Positions 9,401-16,600 of a stretch of DNA of 64,000 nucleotides are shown here, piece after piece. A program made the translations under genes and the position numbers. Source of the DNA: Ampullaceana balthica (Eukaryota > Mollusca > Gastropoda > Lymnaeidae); assembly GCA_944989445.1 (NCBI GenBank), contig CALYLW010000165.1, forward strand, positions 687,001 to 751,000, in the 5' to 3' direction. The notes beneath the pieces were generated by a model that had not been told where the DNA came from, ran no database searches, and saw only the letters and a program-made list of their open reading frames with translations. Positions within the stretch are counted from its first letter, which is position 1. Each line of letters begins with the position of its first letter.

Positions 9401-12080
9401 TGATGTCACTTATTGTTAATGTCCTTATCACAGGAGGACTACAAGAAGGACATTGGAGCCAAGAAACTCCTGAAATCTGAAAAAGCTGAAATTCTTATGG
9501 CAAGGTGGAGGTATCCATCTCTGTCCTTACATGGTAAGGTTCTTATGTAAACAAGTACTAACCCTTGGTGGGTCAAATTAAACATTAAATAAATGCTGAC
9601 CCACTGTGTTTCAAAGCAAACATTTAGTAAATACTGACCCACGGAGGGTCAAAGCAAACATTTAGTAAATACTGACCCACGGAGGGTCAAAGCAAACATT
9701 TAGTAAATACTGACCCACGGAGGGTCAAAGCAAACATTTAGTAAATACTGACCCACGGAGGGTCAAAGCAAACATTTAGTAAATACTGACCCACGGAGGG
9801 TCAAAGCAAACGTGGAATAAATACTTACTCAATGTGGGTAAAAGTAAACATTTAGTAAATTTTTACTCAAGGTGGAAAAATAAATATTATCTTCTTTAAA
9901 GTATTTCATTATATTCATAATTTAAAAATTTAAAGTAAATTAAAACACCAATGCCCAGTTTTATTTCATATTTTATTTTATTCAGCTAGTTCCTATTTGT
10001 ACATTTGATATTTCAGCAAGTTCATATTAAGTAAATTTGATATTTCAGCAAGTTCATATTAAGTAAATTTGATATTTCAGCAAGTTCATATTAAGTAAAT
10101 TTGATATTTCAGCAAGTTCATATTAAGTAAATTTGATATTTCAACAAGTTCATATTAAGTAAATTTGTTTCAGAAAATTCTTATAAATAAATAAAATAAA
10201 TAAATTGATAATGTGTTCAACACATCGACAGATTAAAATGTTTGGGGCATTCATCAATGAACTGGCCAGACTAGTGTGAGACAATTTGTCATGAAAGGAA
10301 GATTTTATTAGATGAGGGTTTTAAAAAAAATTGTCATTCCAAAAGCCACAAACTGCCAGAAATAATGATTTCCAATATTCATGAATTTAATTTAATAACT
10401 AATTTTAAATTTCATCAAGTTCTTAATAGTAAATTTGATATTTCACCAAGTTCCTAAAAGTTAATTTGATATTTCTCAGGAATTGAAGGAGCATTCAGTG
10501 GGGCAGGTGCTAAGACAGTAATTCCACGTAAAGTTATCGGCAAATTCTCCCTGCGCCTGGTACCGCACCAGAAACCTCAAGTCATTGAGAGACTTGTCAA
10601 AGAGTATATTTATAAACTTCATGACGAGAGAGGCAGTCCCAACAAAGTGACGTAAGGGAATGATTGAATATTGCTGAGTGAATATTGATTGAATAAATGT
10701 TCTCATTGTGTTGTCATGGAGTGGTTACTTGGAAATGGTTGAGAGTAAAATAAAACGCCAAGTGGTCAAATTAAATGCTCATAAAATAATTGTAATGCAT
10801 ATTTTAAGAAACCCAACCATCTGTGATCTCGTGCTGATGGTAGTTGTGGGGGGGGGTATCTCTGGCTGCATTTAGGGCTGAGATTTGTTGTGTCAATTTG
10901 TATAAATCTTCGCCTGACTTTTATCTTCTCAGTCCATTTTCTTCCACAGGGTGTCCATGGGCCACGGGGGCAAGCCGTGGGTCAGTGACATCAATGACCC
11001 TAATTACATAGCAGCAAGGAAGGCCATCAAAACAGGTAACAGATCAATCCATCAGACTATGACCTAAAGGAATATGTCATATATCATTGACTTTGACTTA
11101 AAGGAATATGTCATATATCATTGACTTTGACTTAAAGGAATATGTCATATATCATTGACTTTGACTTAAAGGAATATGTCATATATCATTGACTTTGACT
11201 TAAAGGAATATGTCATATATCATTGACTTTGACTTAAAGGAATATGTCATATATCACTGACTTTGACTTAAAGGAATATGTCATATATCATTGACTTTGA
11301 CTTAAAGGAATATGTCATATATCATTGACTTTGACTTAAAGGAATATGTCATATATCACTGACTTTGACAAAGGAATATGTCATATATCATTGACTTTGA
11401 CTTAAAGGAATATGTCATATATCATTGACTTTGACCTAAAGGAATATGTCATATATCATTGACTTTGACCTAAAACTTGACATCATTGGGGATGTCTTTG
11501 TTCAGTCTTTGGAGTTGAGCCCGATCTGACCCGTGAAGGGGGGAGCATCCCAGTGACCTTGACCTTCCAGGAAGCCACGGGCAAAAATGTCATCCTCCTA
11601 CCCATGGGAGCCTGTGACGACGGTGCTCACTCGCAGAATGAGAAGTTGAACAGATCCAACTACATCAACGGGGTCAGTGCTTTTTAAATCCCTTATATTA
11701 ACTTCAGCCATCGATGACCACACCTCCCCCCCCGGTTTTACAGCAAGGGGAGATCAGTCGGTTTCAGTCTGTAAATGTTTGTCATGTTTGAACATAATCA
11801 ATACTTTTAGTTATGTCTCATATATAACTAATATAAGGGATTTATAGTCAAAAACTTCGTTTTTACGGGGTTGTTTTTATTGAACTAATCAGGAGGAGAC
11901 TATTAGTTTTTTTTTGTTGGGCATATTGGTTGTTAAACTTAGTATTACGCTATTTAATATCTTTATATGTAACATACAGGAACCACATGTAACATTTTCT
12001 AAATAACCTTAATTTGTTCAACACATCGACAGATCAAAATGTTTGGGGCCTACATCCATGAACTGGCCAGACTAGTGTGA
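3261..12080 (+). CDS. CNDP2: Cytosolic non-specific dipeptidase (CNDP2-like, M20 metallopeptidase), 13 coding exons
   Basis: The product should be a cytosolic dimeric two-metal dipeptidase that hydrolyses dipeptides such as Cys-Gly. Exons: 3261-3420, 3572-3742, 4101-4181, 4427-4501, 6014-6094, 6213-6286, 7533-7607, 7931-8075, 9434-9533, 10480-10651, 10950-11035, 11506-11672, 12033-12080. All inner junctions are AG/GT and the frames join without a break into 477 visible residues, against about 475 in human CNDP2. Counting the first full codon (3262) as 1, the metal and catalytic residues are present: H102 and D104 in YGHLDVQP, D135 in STDDKG, E169/E170 in [11 protein letters not shown]198 in ISDNYW, H231 in DLHSG, H383 in MGHGGKPW and H448 in DDGAHSQNE. 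These sit at a constant offset of +3 from the human numbering. There is no in-frame ATG near the start of the first exon, so the start Met must come from an upstream exon not found here, or from an ATG at 3202 inside a tandem repeat. The family call is firm; CNDP1 versus CNDP2 rests on the cytosolic-type length and no visible signal peptide. Confidence 0.95.
3572..3742 (+). CDS. CNDP2: CNDP2 exon 2
   Basis: 57 codons, phase 0 at both ends, encoding residues 54-110. It carries [20 protein letters not shown] and the metal-site motif YGHLDVQP (His at 3716-3718). Acceptor CTTTTCATTAG, donor GTTAGA. Confidence 0.95.
3976..4016. repeat. 12-bp triplication
   Basis: Three copies of ATGGTAAGCTTG in CNDP2 intron 2. 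Each contains the donor-like string GGTAAG. Confidence 0.85.
4101..4181 (+). CDS. CNDP2: CNDP2 exon 3
   Basis: 27 codons, phase 0, residues 111-137. It contains [13 protein letters not shown] and [10 protein letters not shown]; the first Asp of the DD pair is the bridging metal ligand in this family. Acceptor TTTAATCTAG, donor GTATGT. A short duplication of the donor-side intron (about 4185-4240) follows. Confidence 0.95.
4374..4450 (+). repeat. Duplicated splice acceptor of CNDP2 exon 4
   Basis: 27 bp (CAG plus the first 24 exon bases) occurs at 4374-4400 and again at 4424-4450. The upstream copy has the better pyrimidine tract (GGTTTTTCAG) but leads to an early stop. Confidence 0.9.
4427..4501 (+). 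CDS. CNDP2: CNDP2 exon 4
   Basis: 25 codons, residues 138-162, [18 protein letters not shown] then EIPVNFK. Its acceptor and first 24 bases are duplicated exactly 50 bp upstream (4374-4400). Only the downstream copy stays open: the upstream copy reaches a TAA 14 codons in. Donor GTGCGT. Confidence 0.92.
4676..4820. repeat. 14-bp minisatellite
   Basis: About ten copies of CACACCCCACACAG with shorter variants, in CNDP2 intron 4. Open frames on both strands here are repeat artefacts. Confidence 0.93.
5483..5695. repeat. About 29-bp minisatellite
   Basis: About seven copies with the core CACTCTTCACATAATTAA followed by TTTAAACACCC, in CNDP2 intron 4. Related degenerate copies resume at 5875-6010, after the SINE-like insertion, suggesting the SINE entered an existing array. 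Confidence 0.88.
5695..5870 (+). mobile_element. SINE-like repeat
   Basis: Contains ATGGGTACCTGACATCGG, GGAAAGTACAGGCGGCTGG and the 3' motif TAGTCTGAAAAGGGG. I recall very similar sequence as a common dispersed SINE in mollusc genomes; that is memory, not a search. It splits the 29-bp array. Confidence 0.5.
6014..6094 (+). CDS. CNDP2: CNDP2 exon 5
   Basis: 27 codons, residues 163-189. It encodes [20 protein letters not shown]; the adjacent glutamates 169 and 170 are the catalytic base and a metal ligand in the family. Acceptor CTCTTGTCAG, donor GTTTGG. It ends a 1.5-kb intron that holds two minisatellites and a SINE. Confidence 0.95.
6213..6286 (+). CDS. CNDP2: CNDP2 exon 6
   Basis: 74 bases encoding [18 protein letters not shown] and CITYGL (residues 190-213), with an Arg codon split across the next junction. 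Asp198 in ISDNYW is a metal ligand. The donor GTGGGT lies about 10 bp before a 16-bp tandem array of nearly 1 kb. Confidence 0.95.
6296..7264. repeat. 16-bp minisatellite, about 60 copies
   Basis: Unit CTGATAGGTTCATCTA, with G/A variation in GATAGG/GATAGA and T/C in ATCTA/ATCCA. It starts about 10 bp after the donor of CNDP2 exon 6 and fills most of intron 6. Confidence 0.97.
7533..7607 (+). CDS. CNDP2: CNDP2 exon 7
   Basis: Encodes [19 protein letters not shown] and IFGGT, with split codons at both ends. His231 in DLHSG matches the conserved dimer-domain His that reaches the partner active site in this family. The donor GTAAGT and the last exon bases are repeated three times at 42-bp spacing (7602-7733). 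Confidence 0.95.
7602..7733 (+). repeat. 42-bp triplication containing the exon 7 donor
   Basis: The sequence CTGTGTAAGTAGATTACTTA onward repeats three times at 42-bp spacing, giving donors at 7608, 7650 and 7692. Using a later donor would hit TAA immediately after the exon. Confidence 0.92.
7931..8075 (+). CDS. CNDP2: CNDP2 exon 8
   Basis: Encodes the start of the lid (dimerisation) domain, residues 239-287: [38 protein letters not shown] and YHSIDFDH. Phase 0 at the 3' end with donor GTGAGT. Because this is a phase-0 donor, it could in principle join in frame to the duplicated terminal exon at 10232. Confidence 0.93.
8300..8420. repeat. 17-bp AT-rich minisatellite
   Basis: About seven copies of ACCATTAAAATAAATGT in CNDP2 intron 8. 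Confidence 0.88.
8523..9397. repeat. 54-bp tandem array, about 16 copies
   Basis: Unit contains GACCTTTATCTGACCAACAT, TGACTAGACATATTTGACC and AGCTTATTGTATTGT. 54 is a multiple of 3, so the minus strand has a 302-codon open frame of 18-residue repeats. It lies inside intron 8 of a plus-strand gene and I treat it as non-coding. Confidence 0.96.
9434..9533 (+). CDS. CNDP2: CNDP2 exon 9
   Basis: Encodes [20 protein letters not shown] and [13 protein letters not shown] (residues 288-320), ending in phase 1. The acceptor follows a 54-bp tandem array by about 35 bp, and the donor GTAAGG is followed within about 60 bp by a 38-bp array. Confidence 0.95.
9590..9855. repeat. 38-bp minisatellite, about 6 copies
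   Basis: Unit contains CATTTAGTAAATACTGACCC and ACGGAGGGTCAAAGCAAA. It follows the donor of CNDP2 exon 9 by about 60 bp; the outer copies are degenerate. Confidence 0.93.
10005..10170 (+). repeat. 32-bp minisatellite of acceptor-like units
   Basis: Five copies of AAATTTGATATTTCAGCAAG plus TTCATATTAAGT. Most units contain TTTCAG. Single diverged units sit at about 10415-10479 and form the true acceptor of exon 10. Confidence 0.92.
10232..10279 (+). pseudogene. Duplicate of the CNDP2 terminal exon inside intron 9
   Basis: The same acceptor (ACACATCGACAG) and an intact 15-codon frame ending in [18 protein letters not shown]. It differs from the true terminal exon at 4 of 48 bases, two of them silent. 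Homology continues past the stop, roughly 10212-10415 against 12012-12207, at lower identity, so a segment of about 200 bp was copied. Exon 9 ends in phase 1, so splicing exon 9 to this copy gives a stop within two codons. Splicing from exon 8 would be in frame. Probably a dead exon, with an alternative 3' end possible. Confidence 0.85.
10480..10651 (+). CDS. CNDP2: CNDP2 exon 10
   Basis: Encodes residues 321-377, with [20 protein letters not shown] and KFSLRLVP, the conserved lid-domain core of this family. The acceptor region (TTGATATTTCTCAG) resembles the 32-bp minisatellite unit at 10005-10170. Donor GTAAGG. Confidence 0.95.
10950..11035 (+). CDS. CNDP2: CNDP2 exon 11
   Basis: Encodes [20 protein letters not shown] and AARKAIKT (residues 379-406). 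His383 in MGHGGKPW corresponds to human His380, a substrate-binding residue. Acceptor TTCCACAG, donor GTAACA. A 35-bp tandem array begins soon after the donor. Confidence 0.95.
11045..11480. repeat. 35-bp minisatellite, about 12 copies
   Basis: Unit contains AAAGGAATATGTCATATATC and ATTGACTTTGACTT. It fills CNDP2 intron 11 from just after the donor to about 25 bp before the next acceptor. Confidence 0.95.
11506..11672 (+). CDS. CNDP2: CNDP2 exon 12
   Basis: Encodes [40 protein letters not shown] and [15 protein letters not shown] (residues 408-462). His448 in GAHSQNE is a metal ligand. The donor GTCAGT lies only 13 bp before a dispersed repeat that starts AAATCCCTTATATTAAC. Confidence 0.95.
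11686..11885 (+). mobile_element. Short copy of repeat family A in CNDP2 intron 12
   Basis: Starts AAATCCCTTATATTAACTTC and ends ATATAAGGGATTTATAGTC plus AAAAACTTCGTTTTTACGGG, the same ends as the family at 22.7-30.8 kb. It includes the shared string TTTCAGTCTGTAAATGTTTG. The inner part is mostly deleted. Confidence 0.85.
12033..12080 (+). CDS. CNDP2: CNDP2 exon 13 (terminal)
   Basis: 15 codons plus [18 protein letters not shown]. This aligns with the C-terminal TKMLAAYLYEVSQL of mammalian CNDP2 and takes the phase-0 junction from exon 12. The acceptor is CATCGACAG, with a weak pyrimidine tract. Confidence 0.88.
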   Translation: MKMFGAYIHELARLV

Positions 12081-13180
12081 GACCCTTTGACAGGAAAGGA
12101 AGATTTTTATTGGATGAGGGATTCAAAACTTTTCTTTCCACAAACCAAAAACTGCCAGAAATAATGATAAATTCCAATGTTGATGAATTAATAACAATTT
12201 TAAATTAAGTCTCTTATTGTGATGCAAGTGAAGTGATTATGGCCATAAAAAGAACTTACTTCTAGTTATATGAAAATAGTTTCTCATGGAATATGTCAGT
12301 CTCAATTTTGTTAACTCACACCTTAGTAAAGACATGTCACTGTTTCTAGTGAGATGACTGAAATAAACAGCACTGCATTTGTTAGTGTTTTGGGAGTTAC
12401 TCTCCCCTTATTTATAAAAAATATAATTTTTTTCCAGGAACATTTTTTAATAATTAAAGGAACAGTTCTTTAAAATGTCTTATTTATTTATATGGCAGTT
12501 TTTTCTCTTAAAAATTAAACCAAAATGAGCAGCTGGTGAAAAGAAAGATCCAATGAAATTGCTAGCATTGTTTACTGAGAATCTACGCTTCAACGGTCAA
12601 GTCCTATTTAAAGTGCTTCAAGAGTTGAGGTTCCTAAATCTAAGGGAGATAATAGGTGATTTGAAAATATTTGTTGGCCTTTTTCTTGGTGAACTGCCCT
12701 CAAACCAAGCACAATAGCTTTAATTACATTAATAAATGCAATGTTTTTTGGATTATTTTCCCATCTTTTAATATATCAACCTGTAAGACTGGCACACTAG
12801 TTTTAATTACATCATGAAATACAATGTTTTTGGATTATTTTCCCATCAGGTAGTATATCAACTTGTAAAACTCTTTTTAGTTTCATAATGTGTGCATCTG
12901 TGTAAGCAGGAAACTAGTTTTTGTAATGCCTATTAATATTCTTAATAATAACTTGTAACAGTTTGATTTAACTACTTTTCAAATAAGTGTTTGAGATGTA
13001 TATTTTCATGTTCACAATTCATTGATTTGTAAAGAGTAAATTTATTCAGAATATGCTAATCTCAGTTTGACTTTGTTACTTTGTCAACCCTGAGATCTTG
13101 TTTGAATGTCATATGTGATTGGCTGATTTTGTCATTGTGTCCCATAACCTCGTGGTCGTAAGGGGTTCTAATGTTTCCAT
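12081..13180. other. CNDP2 3' region and intergenic DNA
   Basis: The first part (to about 12207) is homologous to the segment copied into intron 9. No gene seen in the rest. The string AATACAATGTTTTTGGATTA recurs near 12735 and 12815 as a diverged duplicate of about 90 bp. Confidence 0.55.
12362..12367 (+). promoter_or_regulatory. Candidate CNDP2 polyadenylation signal
   Basis: AATAAA about 280 bp after the stop codon, followed by GT-rich sequence (about 12378-12400). It is the first canonical hexamer after the stop. Confidence 0.5.
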
Positions 13181-13181
13181 T

Positions 13182-13357
13182 TTAACTTTTTTGGGGCTTG
13201 GTAGCCCTGGCTGGCGCCCATCTCCTCTCCAGGTCAGCAGAGGACTTTTTAGCGATAGTCATTCATCAACATTTTTATTGTGGCTTTAACGTGGGCTCAA
13301 GCCCACGCCCCTCAGTTTGTAAGGCGAGCGCTCTATTGACTTCGCTATCCAGCCGCC
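13182..13357 (-). mobile_element. tRNA-derived SINE
   Basis: Read on the minus strand from 13357 it starts like a tRNA: GGCGGCTGGATAGCGAAG, an A-box-like region, an anticodon-arm-like CGCTCGCCTTAC, and a B-box/T-arm GTGGGCTTGAGCCCAC (13291-13306). A body containing CAGCCAGGGCTACCAAGCCCC follows. It sits directly after the 3' end of a LINE fragment on the same strand. Confidence 0.65.
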
Positions 13358-13369
13358 AATGATATGAAG

Positions 13370-13671
13370 ACAAGTTATCTTATCTTATCTGTTTACAGAC
13401 GCTCCTTCTATACAGAAGATTATTGCGTCCTACGCTTATCTATGGTTTGTGTTTAGTCCTGCATTTTTATTAGAGATTTAAGTGTTAATAAAGTGTTGGT
13501 TTTCCTGGATTCTTCAGGCAAGCCATTCCACGCCCGAATTCCGGACGGGAAGAAGGAAAACTTGTATGTGTTTGTTCTTGCATACGGAATAAGAAAGGTG
13601 TTTTTATCCTTATGTCTAAAATGTTCAAAAGAAGATGTCAACAGATAGTCCAACATACTGACACAAACCAA
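13370..13671 (-). mobile_element. 3' end of a non-LTR retrotransposon (reverse-transcriptase ORF C-terminus)
   Basis: A 72-codon minus-strand frame ends with PYARTNTYKFSFFPSGIRAW and NGLPEESRK. The pattern Y-x-x-SFFP-x-x-IR-x-WN-x-LP is the usual tail of LINE ORF2 proteins downstream of the RT domain. The stop is near 13453, and a short 3' UTR ends in AGATAAGATAAGATAA (about 13370-13390), like the simple tails of many LINEs. The polymerase domain itself is missing; the 5' side dissolves into the 44-bp satellite. A related 3' end, without the coding part, is at about 22085-22135. Confidence 0.72.
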
Positions 13672-16600
13672 ATGTTACAACTAAATACTGAGTCCAACAT
13701 CCTGACACAAACCAAATGTTACAACTAAATACTGAGTCCAACATCCTGACACAAACCAAATGTTACAACTAAATACTGAGTCCAACATCCTGACACAAAC
13801 CAAGTAATACAACTAAATACTGAGTCCAACATCCTGACACAAACCAAGTAATACAACTAAATACTGAGTCCAACATCCTGACACAAACCAAATGTTACAA
13901 CTAAATACTGAGTCCAACATCCTGACACAAACCAAATGTTACAACTAAATACTGAGTCCAACATCCTGACACAAACCAAATGTTACAACTAAATACTGAG
14001 TCCAACATCCTGACACAAACCAAATGCTACAACTAAATACTGAGTCCAACATCCTGACACAAACCAAATGTTACAACTAAATACTGAGTCCAACATCCTG
14101 ACACAAACCAAATGTTACAACTAAATACTGAGTCCAACATCCTGACACAAACCAAGTAATACAACTAAATACTGAGTCCAACACCCTGTCACAAACCAAA
14201 TGTTACAACTAAATACTGAGTCCAACATCCTGACACAAACCAAGTGTTACAACTAAATACTGAGTCCAACATCCTGACACAAACCAAATGTTACAACTAA
14301 ATACTGAGTCCAACATCCTGACGCAAACCAAATGTTACAACTAAATACTGAGTCCAACATCCTGACACAAACCAAGTGTTACAACTAAATACTGAGTCCA
14401 ACATCCTGACACAAACCAAGTAATACAACTAAATACTGAGTCCAACACCCTGTCACAAACCAGGTGTTACAACTAAATACTGAGTCCAACATCCTGACAC
14501 AAACCAAGTAATACAACTAAATACTGAGTCCAACACCCTGTCACAAACCAAGTGTTACAACTAAATACTGAGTCCAACATCATGACAAACCAAATGCTAC
14601 AACTAAATACTGAGTCCAACATCCTGACACAAACCAAATGTTACAACTAAATACTGAGTCCAACATCCTGACACAAACCAAATGTTACAACTAAATACTG
14701 AGTCCAACATCCTGACACAAACCAAGTAATACAACTAAATACTGAGTCCAACACCCTGTCACAAACCAAGTGTTACAACTAAATACTGAGTCCAACATCC
14801 TGACACAAACCAAGTGTTACAACTAAATACTGAGTCCAACATCCTGACACAAACCAAATGTTACAACTAAATACTGAGTCCAACATCCTGACACAAACCA
14901 AATGTTACAACTAAATACTGAGTCCAACATCCTGACACAAACCAAATGTTACAACTAAATACTGAGTCCAACATCCTGACACAAACCAAGTAATACAACT
15001 AAATACTGAGTCCAACATCCTGACACAAACCAAGTAATACAACTAAATACTGAGTCCAACACCCTGTCACAAACCAAGTGTTACAACTAAATACTGAGTC
15101 CAACATCATGACAAACCAAATGCTACAACTAAATACTGAGTCCAACATCCTGACACAAACCAAATGTTACAACTAAATACTGAGTCCAACATCCTGACAC
15201 AAACCAAATGTTACAACTAAATACTGAGTCCAACATCCTGACACAAACCAAGTAATACAACTAAATACTGAGTCCAACACCCTGTCACAAACCAAGTGTT
15301 ACAACTAAATACTGAGTCCAACATCCTGACACAAACCAAGTGTTACAACTAAATACTGAGTCCAACATCCTGACACAAACCAAATGTTACAACTAAATAC
15401 TGAGTCCAACATCCTGACACAAACCAAGTGTTACAACTAAATACTGAGTCCAACATCCTGACACAAACCAAATGTTACAACTAAATACTGAGTCCAACAT
15501 CATGACACAAATCAAATGTTACAACTAAATACTGAGTCCAACATCATGACACAAATCAAATGTTACAACTAAATACTGAGTCCAACATCATGACACAAAT
15601 CAAATGTTACAACTAAATACTGAGTCCAACATCATGGCACAAACCAAATGTTACAACTAAATACTGAGTCCAACATCCTGACACAAACCAAATGTTACAA
15701 CTAAATACTGAGTCCAACATCCTGACACAAACCAAATGTTACAACTAAATACTGAGTCCAACATCATGACACAAACCAAATGTTACAACTAAATACTGAG
15801 TCCAACATCCTGACACAAACCAAATGTTACAACTAAATACTGAGTCCAACATCCTGACACAAACCAAATGTTACAACTAAATACTGAGTCCAACATCCTG
15901 ACACAAACCAAATGCTACAACTAAATACTGAGTCCAACATCCTGACACAAACCAAATGTTACAACTAAATACTGAGTCCAACATCCTGATGCAAACCAAA
16001 TGTTACAACTAAATACTGAGTCCAACATCCTGACACAAACCAAATGTTACAACTAAATACTGAGTCCAACATCATGACAAACCAAATGCTACAACTAAAT
16101 ACTGAGTCCAACATCCTGACACAAACCAAATGTTACAACTAAATACTGAGTCCAACATCCTGACACAAACCAAATGTTACAACTAAATACTGAGTCCAAC
16201 ATCCTGACACAAACCAAATGTTACAACTAAATACTGAGTCCAACATCCTGACACAAACCAAGAAATACAACTAAATACTGAGTCCAACACCCTGTCACAA
16301 ACCAAGTGTTACAACTAAATACTGAGTACAACATCCTGACACAAACCAAGTAATACAACTAAATACTGAGTCCAACATCCTGTCACAAACCAAGTGTTAC
16401 AACTAAATACTGAGTCCAACATCCTGACACAAACCAAATGTTACAACTAAATACTGAGTCCAACATCCTGACGCAAACCAAATGTTACAACTAAATACTG
16501 AGTCCAACATCCTGACACAAACCAAGTGTTACAACTAAATACTGAGTCCAACATCCTGACACAAACCAAATGTTACAACTAAATACTGAGTCCAACATCC

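Noticed and set aside
8523..9431. 302-codon minus-strand frame with Trp/Cys-rich 18-residue repeats
   Set aside because: 54-bp array lying in an intron of a plus-strand gene; no own promoter or homologue.
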